A stretch of DNA of 64,000 nt from an uncultured Allomuricauda sp. Its GTDB lineage: Bacteria > Bacteroidota > Bacteroidia > Flavobacteriales > Flavobacteriaceae. How positions within the stretch are numbered: position 1 is the first letter of the stretch; the number at the start of each line of letters is the position of its first letter. The stretch is from contig NZ_CANLYK010000003.1 in NCBI RefSeq assembly GCF_947495325.1, positions 124,001-188,000 on the forward strand, given 5' to 3'. This document shows positions 9,001-19,322 of the stretch, one piece after another. A model generated the notes under the pieces. That model had not been told where the DNA came from, searched no databases, and worked only from the letters and a program-made list of their open reading frames with translations. A program made the position numbers and the translations under genes.

Positions 9001-9042
9001 AGATAAAAAATAAACCCGAAAGTCTCTTAACTTACGGGTTTA
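9001..9042 (-). terminator. Rho-independent terminator after ftsZ
   Basis: TAAACCCG/CGGGTTTA (9011-9018 with 9035-9042) plus inner AAGT/ACTT pairs form a hairpin, followed on the minus strand by TTTTTTATCT. It lies 37 bp beyond the ftsZ stop and ends the dcw transcript. Confidence 0.85.
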
Positions 9043-9078
9043 AGCTTTCCATAAAAAATGGAGTCAATTTAAACACTA

Positions 9079-11046
9079 CTAATCAACATTATCGTGCAAG
9101 AAGGAGTTATTTGAACGTAATTGTATTTCATCATTACTATCTTCGCTCAGTGTTGTTCTTGAAACTTTTTGTTCCTGTGGAACGTCATTTAAATCCACAC
9201 CTTGTCTTTTGTATGCGGGTTGCTTTTCAATTTCATCTATACTATTCCTATTGTTCTGGAATTTATAGTTGAAGTTTTTAAGTTTTTTTCTTCGTTCGTC
9301 CGCACGGTCTTTCAATAAATCATTTATAGAACTGTTGAAAGGGTCCACATTTTGATTATGTTCCCCTCCTGTCGAAGCTTCGGTATTAATTGTTTTCTTC
9401 TCGAATACCAACTCATCTTCCATCAATTTAGGCTCATGGGTTTCCGCAACGGATTTAGCTCCGGTAAGTTTGGTTTCCAACTCCATATATTCTTCCAAGT
9501 TGTAGCGTGTTTCCCCTTCCTTGTTGTATTCCAAAACCGGGTCTACCTCAACATATTCATTAACATTGATATCCCGAACGTTCTCGTCCAAATCAAAAGT
9601 AATTGTATGCTCTTTTTCTTCCTCTTCCTCTTTTACCGCACTCAAAGGCATATCAAAAGTCAATGCAAACTGGTCTTCCTCTTCTTTTGCGGAAACAACT
9701 TCTGGATCTACAACCTCTATATCTTCCAATATGCTCTTGGCTTCAATGATAACAAAATCTTCTTCAATGCCTTCAGGAACAACTTCTTCGTAAAAAACAT
9801 TAAAATTTCTGATGTAGTTGGTTGTTGGAATAAGTTCAACTTCATGTATTGTCTCTTGAGGCAATTTCACCTCTTCAACTTTTTCCTCATCTTCCATTTC
9901 CAAGGTGTGCTTGACAATCACAGGTTCCAATTCAACAGGGGCTTCAATTTTCACTTCTTGAATGGATGTAGTATCAGGTGTTAGTTCTTGTTCAGCAATT
10001 TGCTCGTCTTCAAGGGTGTAAAAAACCTTCTTTGTTTCTGTGTTTACGATATCATCTTGCTGATCTGTATTAAACCCCGTAGCAATAACGGTTACAGCAA
10101 TGGCATCTCCCAAGTTCTCATCTTCACCAACACCCATAATGATGTTTGCTCCATGTCCCGCTTCAACTTGGATATGATCATTTATTTCCCCTATCTCATC
10201 AATAGTAATCTCTTGTGAACCAGAAACTATAAGTAACAATACGTTCTTGGCCCCACTAATTTTATTATCATTCAATAATGGAGAATCCAAGGCTTTCATG
10301 ATGGCTTCACCCGCTCTGGCAGATCCTGAAGCGGTAGATGAACCCATTATTGCCGTTCCACTATTGGAAAGGACCGTTTTAGCATCTCTAAGGTCAATAT
10401 TTTGAGTGTAGTGATGCGTAATTACTTCTGCGATACCCTTAGCTGCAGTTGCCAATACTTCATCTGCCTTTGAAAAACCGGCTTTGAAACCCAAATTTCC
10501 ATAAACCTCACGTAGCTTATTATTATTGATTACTATTAAAGAGTCTACGTTGGCCCGTAATTTTTCAATACCTGCCTGTGCCTGTTTGTTACGCATGGCG
10601 CCTTCAAACTGAAAGGGTATAGTAACAATACCCACAGTTAGAACATCCAACTCTCTAGCTGCTTTAGCAATAATTGGAGCTGCACCGGTTCCCGTTCCAC
10701 CGCCCATACCGGCAGTGATAAAAACCATTTTTGTGGTATGCTCCAACATAGCCTTTACATCTTCCATACTCTCCAAAGCGGCCTGCTCTCCCACCTCTGG
10801 ATTGGCACCAGCACCCAATCCTTCCGTTAATGACACCCCCAACTGAATTTTGTTGGGAACCGGGCTATTCTGTAATGCCTGCGCATCAGTGTTACAGATT
10901 ACAAAATCCACTCCATTGATTCCGGCCTGGAACATGTGATTGATGGCATTACCACCACCTCCACCAACGCCAATTACTTTTATTACGTTGCTCTTGTTCT
11001 TTGGAAGATCAAAAGCTATGTTGTCAAATTCAGTGTTCTTACTCAT
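9079..11046 (-). CDS. ftsZ: Cell division protein FtsZ
   Basis: 655 residues, ATG start. The tubulin-like GTPase that forms the Z-ring. The N-terminal nucleotide domain has VGGGGGNAINHM and the tubulin signature GGGTGTG (115-121). The GTPase core ends near residue 330. It is followed by about 300 residues rich in Glu, Asp and Lys, a disordered linker much longer than in E. coli (383 residues in total) but usual in Flavobacteriia. The C-terminal peptide (SSNDEIQLRS-like, ending FLHDNVD) is the likely docking tail for FtsA. Last gene of the dcw cluster, 41 bp after ftsA. Confidence 0.97.
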   Translation of the reverse strand: MSKNTEFDNIAFDLPKNKSNVIKVIGVGGGGGNAINHMFQAGINGVDFVICNTDAQALQNSPVPNKIQLGVSLTEGLGAGANPEVGEQAALESMEDVKAMLEHTTKMVFITAGMGGGTGTGAAPIIAKAARELDVLTVGIVTIPFQFEGAMRNKQAQAGIEKLRANVDSLIVINNNKLREVYGNLGFKAGFSKADEVLATAAKGIAEVITHHYTQNIDLRDAKTVLSNSGTAIMGSSTASGSARAGEAIMKALDSPLLNDNKISGAKNVLLLIVSGSQEITIDEIGEINDHIQVEAGHGANIIMGVGEDENLGDAIAVTVIATGFNTDQQDDIVNTETKKVFYTLEDEQIAEQELTPDTTSIQEVKIEAPVELEPVIVKHTLEMEDEEKVEEVKLPQETIHEVELIPTTNYIRNFNVFYEEVVPEGIEEDFVIIEAKSILEDIEVVDPEVVSAKEEEDQFALTFDMPLSAVKEEEEEKEHTITFDLDENVRDINVNEYVEVDPVLEYNKEGETRYNLEEYMELETKLTGAKSVAETHEPKLMEDELVFEKKTINTEASTGGEHNQNVDPFNSSINDLLKDRADERRKKLKNFNYKFQNNRNSIDEIEKQPAYKRQGVDLNDVPQEQKVSRTTLSEDSNDEIQLRSNNSFLHDNVD

Positions 11047-11087
11047 GATGCTTTTTGTTACTTATTAGGGTATGCTTTATAGGGTTA

Positions 11088-12413
11088 TTATTCTGCGTTG
11101 TCCAAAAAGTCTTTCAACTTCTCAGACCATTTGTCAAAAATGGATTTTCTTTCTCTGGTCGATATGTTTTTGGGTTGAGCAGATGTATGTTCTTGCCCAA
11201 CCAAAACCTGCTCTTCATTTTGAATCTCTTCTTCTAAAACGGCTTCCATGGATTTTGTTTCCAAGGCATTCATTAAAAGACCAACCGCAGTTGCATATAA
11301 CGGACTTGCAATCTCTTCATCAGAATCTCCAGCCAAGTGCTCATTGGGGTATCCAATACGCGTATCCATACCAGTAATATATTCAACCAATTGTTTTAAA
11401 TGCTTTAGTTGACTTCCACCTCCTGTAAGGACAATTCCCGCAATCAACTTTTTCTTCTGATCCTCGTGTCCGTAGTTCTTGATTTCCACATACACTTGCT
11501 CTATGATCTCCACAACTCTGGCATGTATAATCTTAGAGAGGTTTTTAAGGGTAATTTCTTTTGGTTCCCGTCCTCTTAATCCAGGAATGGATACAATCTC
11601 GTTATCCTTGTTTTCACCTGGCCAGGCAGAACCAAATTTTATCTTCAACAATTCAGCTTGTTTCTCAATAATTGAGCAACCTTCTTTTATGTCCTCAGTT
11701 ATTACGTTACCCCCAAATGGGATTACTGAGGTGTGACGGATAATTCCATCTTTAAAAATTGCAAGATCCGTAGTACCACCACCTATATCAATCAGTGCTA
11801 CGCCAGCTTCTTTCTCTTCTTGACTTAACACAGCTTCTGCTGATGCCAATGGTTCCAAGGTGATATTAGCCAAGTCCAATCCTGCGCTCTTAATGCATCT
11901 ACCAATGTTTTTGATGGATGAAACCTGTCCAACCACAACATGGAAATTAGCCTCCAGGCGCCCTCCATACATTCCTTTGGGTTCTTTTATTTCTGGTTGA
12001 CCATCTACCCTATACTCTTGTGGCAAAACATGGATAATCTCTTCACCCGGAAGCATGACCAATTTATATACCTGATTACAAAGTTTCTCCAAGTCATCAT
12101 CGTCAATGACTTCTTCAGAATTTGGCCTTGTAATGTAATCGCTATGCTGAAGGCTTCTAATATGTTGCCCTGCAATACCAACAACAACGGAACCAATTTT
12201 TAATCCAGAATTCACTTCTGCTTGTTCCACTGCTTGTTGAATAGATGAAATGGTCTGTGTAATATTATTGACCACACCTCTATGCACACCTAAGCTTTTT
12301 GACTTACCCGTGCCTAAAATCTCAATTTTACCGTACTCATTTTCCCTACCAATAATCGCTACGATCTTGGTAGTTCCAATATCCAAACCAACTGAATAAT
12401 TACCCTGTTCCAT
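11088..12413 (-). CDS. ftsA: Cell division protein FtsA
   Basis: 441 residues, ATG start. Actin-like ATPase that ties FtsZ filaments to the membrane. Phosphate-1 motif GLDIGTTKIVAIIG at residues 9-22, inserted SHS2 (1C) domain around residues 85-165, second phosphate loop IDIGGGTTDLAIF, and adenosine motif VLTGGGSQLKHL. The C-terminal end (KSIFDKWSEKLKDFL) is an amphipathic helix expected to bind the membrane. It lies 3 bp after ftsQ and before ftsZ. Confidence 0.97.
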   Translation of the reverse strand: MEQGNYSVGLDIGTTKIVAIIGRENEYGKIEILGTGKSKSLGVHRGVVNNITQTISSIQQAVEQAEVNSGLKIGSVVVGIAGQHIRSLQHSDYITRPNSEEVIDDDDLEKLCNQVYKLVMLPGEEIIHVLPQEYRVDGQPEIKEPKGMYGGRLEANFHVVVGQVSSIKNIGRCIKSAGLDLANITLEPLASAEAVLSQEEKEAGVALIDIGGGTTDLAIFKDGIIRHTSVIPFGGNVITEDIKEGCSIIEKQAELLKIKFGSAWPGENKDNEIVSIPGLRGREPKEITLKNLSKIIHARVVEIIEQVYVEIKNYGHEDQKKKLIAGIVLTGGGSQLKHLKQLVEYITGMDTRIGYPNEHLAGDSDEEIASPLYATAVGLLMNALETKSMEAVLEEEIQNEEQVLVGQEHTSAQPKNISTRERKSIFDKWSEKLKDFLDNAE

Positions 12414-12416
12414 ACT

Positions 12417-13136
12417 TTATATTTTGGTGCAAACCACTTGATTATTGAATTCTAGACTTACTGTTGCATATTTTTCCAAAGAATTGTCTTTGGCGGCTTT
12501 TGCATAAAATGCCATAAAATTTTTGAACTTCTCGTTAAGGTTTTCAACTCCTCCCAAATTCACAACAAAGTTTTCCAAACGAAACTTCAATTGGTACTTA
12601 CCTTCTTCCTCAACATGTATCCCGATAACATTTTTCCTAAGAAAATCATCCTCGTTTATATAATTTAAAATCGTGTAGGCATCTTCAAGGCTTTTGCCCG
12701 TGATTTTACCTGTTATTATTGGCACTCTAGCCGAATGATGACTGGACAAGGGCATACGCTCTCCCAAATCATCTAAATAAAATTTAGAGACTCCCTCAAC
12801 TCTTCCAACTGGCTTACGCTGAACAATCTTAGATATAAGTTCTCCATTTACAGTAAGATAGACTTGGGCATTTTTCACCATATCATTGGACCTAATAACA
12901 TCCTCTATGGTATTCAAAACTAATTCTTCTTTAGCCCTATTTTTTACCACGCCATAATTTTGTATTAACAATTTATTAACTGAGGCCTCAGTAAGATATA
13001 AGTCACTGTCTCCCAAAAAATTAATAGAGATATCACTCACTCTTTTTTTCTTGCTACGGTGTTCCGCAAAGCCGTAAAGTCCAATTATTGCAATGGACAA
13101 AAACGTCAATTTTATGTAATTCCAATTAACTCGCAT
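12417..13136 (-). CDS. ftsQ: Cell division protein FtsQ
   Basis: 239 residues, ATG start. Bitopic divisome protein with a short cytoplasmic start, one membrane helix (LTFLSIAIIGLYGFAEH, about 10-26), then a POTRA-like and beta domain in the periplasm. Sequence conservation in this family is weak, so the call rests on topology, length and its place between murC and ftsA. The first 11 bp overlap the end of murC. FtsQ bridges early and late divisome proteins, including FtsL. Confidence 0.88.
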   Translation of the reverse strand: MRVNWNYIKLTFLSIAIIGLYGFAEHRSKKKRVSDISINFLGDSDLYLTEASVNKLLIQNYGVVKNRAKEELVLNTIEDVIRSNDMVKNAQVYLTVNGELISKIVQRKPVGRVEGVSKFYLDDLGERMPLSSHHSARVPIITGKITGKSLEDAYTILNYINEDDFLRKNVIGIHVEEEGKYQLKFRLENFVVNLGGVENLNEKFKNFMAFYAKAAKDNSLEKYATVSLEFNNQVVCTKI

Positions 13137-14478
13137 ATGCCAATTCTCTTTTTATCTTTGGTACTTCCAATCCAATATCTCCAGCACCCATTGTCACTAA
13201 AACTCCTGATTTACAATTCTTTACTTCATTTATGAGGTTTGACTTAGAAACCAACTTTTTCCTTGGGTTGTCTATCTTGTTCAATAGCCAAGCAGAAGTA
13301 ATTCCTTCAATGGGTTCTTCTCTGGCCGGATAGATTTCCAATAATAGGATCATATCAAATTTTGAAAGGTTATTTGCAAAATCGTCTGCAAAATCCTTTG
13401 TTCTTGAAAACAAATGGGGTTGAAAAACAGCTGTTATTTCCTCATCTGGATGCATTTCTTTTATTGCGTTATATACAGCAGCAATCTCTGTGGGATGATG
13501 TGCATAATCATCAATAAAAACAAAATCAGAATCCTTTATTTGATAGGAAAACCTTCTTTGAACCCCCTTAAAAGTTCCTAATGCCTTGGCGAGGCGGTAC
13601 GGTGGGGAACCGGCTTGTACCGCCATTGCAAAAGCAGCTAATCCATTAAGCAAATTGTGCCTACCAGGTTTATTGAAACGAACTTGTTTCAGTATCTCGG
13701 TTGGCGTTTTTAAATCAAATATGTAGGTACCATGTTCAATTAAAATATTTTCAATGCAGTAATCTGACCCATCCTCAATTCCGTAGGTAATGCCTTTTAA
13801 TGGAAGTCCATTTCTAATGAAAAGCATTCCGTTAGGTTTTATTTTTTGTACAAAATCATGAAACGATTGCTGCAATTCTTCACTGGTTCCATAGATATCC
13901 AAGTGATCAGCATCCATGGAAGTAACACAAGCAATATTTGGAGAGAGCTGTAAAAAAGACCGATCAAACTCATCAGCTTCAACAACAGAGTATTCGGTTC
14001 CCTCCAACACAAAATTGCTATTGAAATCTTCTGAAATTCCGCCTAAAAAAGCTATCAACGGAGTATTGACTTCTTTTAACAAATGGGCAAGAATACAAGA
14101 GGTAGTGGTTTTTCCATGAGTACCTGCCACCGCAAAGCAGAAGGTATCTCGTGTTATAATACCAAGTACTTCGGATCGTTTTTTTATTTCAAAACCGGTA
14201 TTTCTGAAAAACTGCAATTGTGAATGTGTGGAAGGCACGGCTGGCGTATACACGACCAACGTATTATCTTTCTGTTTATAGGACTCGGGAATTTGACTTA
14301 TCTCATCTTCAAAATGAACTGCAATACCATGATTTACCAACTCGTCGGTTATTGGGGTCCGGGTCTTGTCATAACCCACAACATTCTTGTTTATATACTT
14401 AAAATAGCGAGCCAAAGCGGACATACCAATACCTCCGATACCGATAAAGAAAACATTATGGATGTCCTTTACATTCAT
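13126..14478 (-). CDS. murC: UDP-N-acetylmuramate--L-alanine ligase
   Basis: 450 residues, ATG start. Adds the first amino acid, L-Ala, to UDP-MurNAc in the cytoplasm. The N-terminal Rossmann part has [13 protein letters not shown] (11-23), the ATP loop is GTHGKTT (119-125), and further Mur-ligase motifs are DEFDRSF and [10 protein letters not shown]. Its start overlaps the murG stop by 4 bp and its end overlaps ftsQ, so translation is probably coupled. Confidence 0.97.
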   Translation of the reverse strand: MNVKDIHNVFFIGIGGIGMSALARYFKYINKNVVGYDKTRTPITDELVNHGIAVHFEDEISQIPESYKQKDNTLVVYTPAVPSTHSQLQFFRNTGFEIKKRSEVLGIITRDTFCFAVAGTHGKTTTSCILAHLLKEVNTPLIAFLGGISEDFNSNFVLEGTEYSVVEADEFDRSFLQLSPNIACVTSMDADHLDIYGTSEELQQSFHDFVQKIKPNGMLFIRNGLPLKGITYGIEDGSDYCIENILIEHGTYIFDLKTPTEILKQVRFNKPGRHNLLNGLAAFAMAVQAGSPPYRLAKALGTFKGVQRRFSYQIKDSDFVFIDDYAHHPTEIAAVYNAIKEMHPDEEITAVFQPHLFSRTKDFADDFANNLSKFDMILLLEIYPAREEPIEGITSAWLLNKIDNPRKKLVSKSNLINEVKNCKSGVLVTMGAGDIGLEVPKIKRELAYAS

Positions 14479-15563
14479 TTTAATAATTTTTCAATTTCAT
14501 CAACGATGTGCCCAGTTGCTTTTGGCATGGCCAATTCCTTGATGTTTGCACTCAACTTTTTTTGGATACTAACAGAATTCATGAGATCGGTAAACCTGTT
14601 TTCGAATTCTGTATCCAATTCACTTTCCTTTAGCATTAATGCAGCATCTTTTGATACCAGCGCTTTTGCGTTTTTAGTTTGATGGTCTTCTGCAACATTG
14701 GGCGATGGAATAAAAAATACAGGCTTTCCTACCAAACATAATTCTGATACCGACCCTGCTCCTGCTCTAGATATGATGATATCTGCAGCTGCATAAGCAT
14801 AATCCATTCTATTTAAAAAGGCTAAAACCTTTACCGAACTGGAACCGTATTGCTTATAGTCCTCATAGTAGAGTTTACCACATTGCCATATCAATTGCAC
14901 CTTCAGGTCTTTGAAAAAATTAAGCTCCTTCTCAATTAACTGATTTACCCTTCTTGCACCCAAACTGCCTCCTATAATCAATATTGTTTTCTTATCCGCG
15001 TCCAATCCAAAAAAGTCGGTTGCTTCTCTTTTATCAACCTTTAAATCCACTAAATCAGAACGGACAGGGTTTCCCGTCTTACTAATTTTTTCCTTTGGAA
15101 AGAACTGCTCCATTCCATCATACGCAACACAAATACGTTTCGCTTTATTTGCCAATAATTTGTTCGTGATTCCCGCATAGGAATTTTGTTCCTGAAGCAC
15201 ACAAGGAATCTTAGAACTTGCCGCCATTTTAAGCAATGGTCCACTGGCAAATCCACCCGTACCGATAGCGACGTTGGGTTTAAACTGTTTGACTATTTTG
15301 TGTGCTCTAAACAAACTACTCACTAGTTTTAATGGAAACATTAAATTTTTAAGTGTCAGTTTCCGTTGTAATCCACTTATCCACAAACCTTCTATTCTGT
15401 ATCCTGCTTGAGGTACTTTTTCCATTTCCATTTTATCCTTAGCTCCAACAAACAAAAACTCAGCTTTGGGATGCCTCCTTTTTAATTCATTGGCTATGGC
15501 TATCGCCGGATAAATATGTCCTCCCGTACCTCCTCCAGAAAGTATAAACCTATAGTTGCCCAC
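14475..15563 (-). CDS. murG: UDP-GlcNAc:lipid I GlcNAc transferase
   Basis: 362 residues. The start is GTG at 15563, since the protein must begin near [22 protein letters not shown]28 glycosyltransferase that converts lipid I to lipid II on the inner face of the membrane. The Gly-rich [11 protein letters not shown] loop and the C-terminal donor-binding region ([14 protein letters not shown]) are present. It overlaps ftsW by 14 bp and murC by 4 bp. Confidence 0.96.
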   Translation of the reverse strand: MGNYRFILSGGGTGGHIYPAIAIANELKRRHPKAEFLFVGAKDKMEMEKVPQAGYRIEGLWISGLQRKLTLKNLMFPLKLVSSLFRAHKIVKQFKPNVAIGTGGFASGPLLKMAASSKIPCVLQEQNSYAGITNKLLANKAKRICVAYDGMEQFFPKEKISKTGNPVRSDLVDLKVDKREATDFFGLDADKKTILIIGGSLGARRVNQLIEKELNFFKDLKVQLIWQCGKLYYEDYKQYGSSSVKVLAFLNRMDYAYAAADIIISRAGAGSVSELCLVGKPVFFIPSPNVAEDHQTKNAKALVSKDAALMLKESELDTEFENRFTDLMNSVSIQKKLSANIKELAMPKATGHIVDEIEKLLK

Positions 15564-16755
15564 TTAATACTTCTAAAGGATTGCTTTCATTTATATCATA
15601 GGATTCCTCCTCTAAATTCTCTTTTTTGTTGCTTGCGCTCAATATTATGCCAATGGCCATACAGGTCATCCAAATAGATGTGCCCCCCATACTGATCAAT
15701 GGCAAAGGCTGACCTGTTACAGGAAATAATTGAACTACTACGGCCATATTTATAAATGCCTGAAAAACGATGGGCAAACCAACCCCGATTACCAATAACT
15801 TTGAAAAAATGGTTTTGGCCGAGTTTGCGACCACCACAATCCGAAACAACAACAGCAAATAGAAAAACAGTAAGGCTCCTCCTCCCAACAGTCCATATTC
15901 TTCAATGATTATCGCAAAAATGAAATCGGAAGTACTTTGCGAAAGCATATTCTTCATTACACTTTTTCCAGCTCCTTTGCCAACTACCCCGCCTTCAGCA
16001 ATTGCTATTTTTGCAAGTGTAAGTTGATGTAAATCATCCTTTCCAGCTTTTTCCGGACTCCAAAACGTTTCTATTCTAGATTTCCATGTTCCCGCTCTTT
16101 GTGGCAATACCTCCGGGGTTTTGAACAGCACAAACAAAAACATTCCGGAAAGCACTATCCCTGTCCCAACAATTGCAAACAAATACTTTAGTGGGTATCC
16201 TCCCAAAAAACAGAGAACCAAAACCAAAAAACAAATAATGGCAGCAGTGGAAAAATTCTCAGGTAAAATCAACAATACAACCAAAACGGTTGGCAACCAA
16301 AGTGGTAAAATGCTTTCTTTAAATGTAATTGCCACATCCTTTATCTTGGTCAAATACCGTGCAATCCAAATCATCAGAACAACTGATGCCAAGGTCGATG
16401 TTTGAAAATTCACACCCACGAATGGCAACTTGATCCATCTGTTTGCCGTAACTCCTCCAATTTTGGTCTCCACCGTAAGCGTATACGCCAATAGAATTAA
16501 AACAATAGGTAATGCTATAATGGAAAGTCCCTTAAAATAATGGGTTGGTATACGATGAATGGCATAGATGATTCCAAATCCCAAGAACAATAGCACTGCA
16601 TGCTTTACCAAATGCCCAATAGTTGTGCCATCATCATTTACATATACCAGATTGGTACTTGCGCTATACACTGGTAAAAATGAGAAAAGCGCCAATAGGG
16701 CCACTACGCCCCAAATGGCTTTATCACCTTTCAAATTTTTAAACACTGCTAACAT
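15550..16755 (-). CDS. ftsW: SEDS peptidoglycan polymerase FtsW
   Basis: 401 residues, ATG start. Polytopic membrane protein of the SEDS family with about 10 transmembrane helices. Family signatures include [14 protein letters not shown] near the middle, AEGGVVGKG and [14 protein letters not shown], and the end motif [13 protein letters not shown]. It polymerises lipid II at the septum together with the PBP encoded upstream (FtsI). It sits between murD and murG. Confidence 0.96.
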   Translation of the reverse strand: MLAVFKNLKGDKAIWGVVALLALFSFLPVYSASTNLVYVNDDGTTIGHLVKHAVLLFLGFGIIYAIHRIPTHYFKGLSIIALPIVLILLAYTLTVETKIGGVTANRWIKLPFVGVNFQTSTLASVVLMIWIARYLTKIKDVAITFKESILPLWLPTVLVVLLILPENFSTAAIICFLVLVLCFLGGYPLKYLFAIVGTGIVLSGMFLFVLFKTPEVLPQRAGTWKSRIETFWSPEKAGKDDLHQLTLAKIAIAEGGVVGKGAGKSVMKNMLSQSTSDFIFAIIIEEYGLLGGGALLFFYLLLLFRIVVVANSAKTIFSKLLVIGVGLPIVFQAFINMAVVVQLFPVTGQPLPLISMGGTSIWMTCMAIGIILSASNKKENLEEESYDINESNPLEVLSGQL

Positions 16756-16758
16756 TGA

Positions 16759-18093
16759 CTATAAATTTTTTATTGCCGATTTAAATTGATTTCCCCTATC
16801 CTCATAATTTTCAAAAAGGTCAAAACTTGCACATGCTGGAGACAATAAAACTGAATCTCCACGCTCCGAAATTTTGTAGGCCACTTTTACGGCCTCTTCC
16901 ATTGAATAGGTTTCTACCATTAAATCGATAACATTTCCAAAAACATCTTTTAATTTGGAATTATCCATTCCCAAGCAGATTATAGCTTTTACTTTTTCTC
17001 GTACCATTGGCATCAACTCTCTATAATCATTGCCCTTGTCCACACCACCAACTATCCAGACTATCGGTTTTTTAATTCCATCCAGAGCGTAATAGGTTGC
17101 ATTAACATTTGTTGCCTTGGAGTCATTTATGTATTCCACATGGTTGATTTTTAAAACTTTCTCCAACCGATGAGGAACTCCTTGAAAGGTTTGGATACTC
17201 TGCCGGATACTTTCCTTTCTAACATTTACCAATAAGGCAGCAAGTCCTGCGGCCATAGTATTCTTTACATTGTGCTGGCCATCTAGAGCTAAAATATCTG
17301 TACTCATTTCCAAGGTTTTATGTTCAATATTCATTTTAATAGTTTCATTTTCGAGCCAAGCTCCTTCTTTTGGTTTTTCCCTTAATGAAAAGGGAACTAA
17401 TTTGGATTGAACCGGATGTTTTTTTAACCAATCCTTAATCACTTCATCATCCGCATCATAAATCAGATAATCGTTTTCATCTTGATTCATCGCAATTCGA
17501 AACTTTGAAGCGATGTAGTTCTCAAACTTATACTCATAGCGATCTAAATGATCTGGGGTAATATTGGTAAGGATGGCCACATAGGGTTTAAAATCTATGA
17601 TTCCATCTAATTGAAAACTGCTTATTTCCAATACATAATGGCCAAAATCCTGCTCTGCAACCATTTTAGCATAGCTATCGCCTATATTGCCTGCCATACC
17701 TACATCCAGTCCATCGGTTTTAAGCAGGTGGTGTGTTAGCATTGTTGTAGTGGTCTTTCCATTGCTTCCTGTAATACCGATCAGGGTTGCACTGGTGTAT
17801 TTTGATGCAAATTCAATCTCTGAAACAACAGAAACTCCATTTTCAACCAACTTTTTCACCAAAGGGACGTTGTCCGGAATGCCCGGACTTTTCATAACCA
17901 CATCGGCATTAAGAATCTTAGATTCTGTATGAAATCCTGATTCCAATTCAATCTCAAAATGTTCAAGAACTTTTTTGTACTCCTTTTTTATTTCTCCTTT
18001 ATCGGATACAAAGACATCAAATCCTTTTTTCTTCCCAAGTATCGCTGTTCCAACGCCACTTTCTCCACCTCCAAGAATTACCAAACGAGCCAT
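16759..18093 (-). CDS. murD: UDP-MurNAc-L-Ala--D-glutamate ligase
   Basis: 444 residues, ATG start. Adds D-Glu to UDP-MurNAc-L-Ala. N-terminal UDP-binding part with VILGGGESGVGTAILG (5-20), ATP loop GITGSNGKTTTT (106-117), and the motif INDSKATNVNATYYAL typical of MurD. It follows mraY directly and precedes ftsW by 3 bp. Confidence 0.97.
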   Translation of the reverse strand: MARLVILGGGESGVGTAILGKKKGFDVFVSDKGEIKKEYKKVLEHFEIELESGFHTESKILNADVVMKSPGIPDNVPLVKKLVENGVSVVSEIEFASKYTSATLIGITGSNGKTTTTMLTHHLLKTDGLDVGMAGNIGDSYAKMVAEQDFGHYVLEISSFQLDGIIDFKPYVAILTNITPDHLDRYEYKFENYIASKFRIAMNQDENDYLIYDADDEVIKDWLKKHPVQSKLVPFSLREKPKEGAWLENETIKMNIEHKTLEMSTDILALDGQHNVKNTMAAGLAALLVNVRKESIRQSIQTFQGVPHRLEKVLKINHVEYINDSKATNVNATYYALDGIKKPIVWIVGGVDKGNDYRELMPMVREKVKAIICLGMDNSKLKDVFGNVIDLMVETYSMEEAVKVAYKISERGDSVLLSPACASFDLFENYEDRGNQFKSAIKNL

Positions 18094-19314
18094 CTACCTA
18101 ATTTTCAATGTCACAATACTGACAATCGCCAATAAAATTCCAATAATCCAAAATCGGGTGACTATTTTACTCTCGTGATATAATTTCTTTTGATAATGAT
18201 GATGCAATGGCGCCATTAAAAACAATCGCTTCCCCTCACCATACTTCTTTTTAGTCCGTTTAAAGTAGCTTACTTGAAGCATCACAGAAACTGTCTCTGC
18301 AAAGAAAATTCCGCATAATAATGGAATCAACAATTCCTTCCGTACAATAATGGCTATTACCGCAATTACACCTCCGATTGTTAAGCTCCCAGTATCTCCC
18401 ATGAACACCTGTGCTGGATAGGCATTGTACCATAAAAACCCTACTAAGGCCCCAACAAATGCCGCTATAAAAACCAACAATTCACCAACTCTTGGGATAT
18501 AAAAAATATCGAGGTAATCAGAGAATTCTATATTACCAGATACCAAGGCAAAAATGCCCAAGGTCAACACAATTATAGCAGAGGAACCTGCTGCCAAGCC
18601 ATCAATTCCATCCGTGAGGTTTGCTCCGTTTGAAACAGCGGTTACAATCAAGATAACAGCTGGGATAAAAATCAACCATGCATAGTCTTCCATGCCCTCT
18701 CCGGCCCATGAAATGAAATCGGCATAATCAAACTCATTATCCTTGAAAAAGGGAACATTGGTGCGCACTGATTTTGTGTCTTGTCCAAAAACCTTTTCAA
18801 CCTTAAAATTCTCCGTAATTCTTGTGCTATCCTTTTCTTTAATAGTGACCTCTGGATGAAAATAAAGTACCGAACCAACAATAAGCCCTAAACCTACTTG
18901 GCCCAAAATTTTGAACCTTCCTTTTAGACCCTTTTTATTTTTTCTGAAGATTTTAATGTAGTCATCTATAAATCCAATAACTCCCATCCATATTGTTGTG
19001 ATAATCAATAGGATGATATAAATATTGTTGATATCGGCAAACAACACTACAGGCAATAAGGTTGATACGATGATAATCAACCCACCCATAGTTGGCGTTC
19101 CGGCCTTTTGTTTTTGACCTTCCAGCCCTAAATCCCGGATGCTTTCCCCTATTTGCTTTTTCTGTAAAAACAGGATAATGCGCCTTCCATAGACCATGGC
19201 AATCAACAGTGAAAGCAATACCGCCATTGCCGCCCTAAACGTCTGAAATTGGAACAGGGACGCTCCGGGCAACTGGTACTGATTCTCTAAATACTCGAAC
19301 AAGTAGTATAACAT
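18094..19314 (-). CDS. mraY: Phospho-MurNAc-pentapeptide transferase
   Basis: 406 residues, ATG start. Integral membrane enzyme that transfers phospho-MurNAc-pentapeptide to undecaprenyl phosphate (lipid I). Signatures: [40 protein letters not shown] and PLHHHYQKK. About 40-50 residues longer than E. coli MraY (360), from an extra loop around residues 155-210 ([17 protein letters not shown]), as in other Bacteroidota. Confidence 0.97.
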   Translation of the reverse strand: MLYYLFEYLENQYQLPGASLFQFQTFRAAMAVLLSLLIAMVYGRRIILFLQKKQIGESIRDLGLEGQKQKAGTPTMGGLIIIVSTLLPVVLFADINNIYIILLIITTIWMGVIGFIDDYIKIFRKNKKGLKGRFKILGQVGLGLIVGSVLYFHPEVTIKEKDSTRITENFKVEKVFGQDTKSVRTNVPFFKDNEFDYADFISWAGEGMEDYAWLIFIPAVILIVTAVSNGANLTDGIDGLAAGSSAIIVLTLGIFALVSGNIEFSDYLDIFYIPRVGELLVFIAAFVGALVGFLWYNAYPAQVFMGDTGSLTIGGVIAVIAIIVRKELLIPLLCGIFFAETVSVMLQVSYFKRTKKKYGEGKRLFLMAPLHHHYQKKLYHESKIVTRFWIIGILLAIVSIVTLKIR

Positions 19315-19322
19315 GGACTACA

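Noticed and set aside
9352..9984. 210-codon frame on the plus strand inside ftsZ
   Set aside because: It is the mirror of the Glu/Lys-rich FtsZ linker, where the opposite strand avoids stops. Composition is Phe-rich with no domain.
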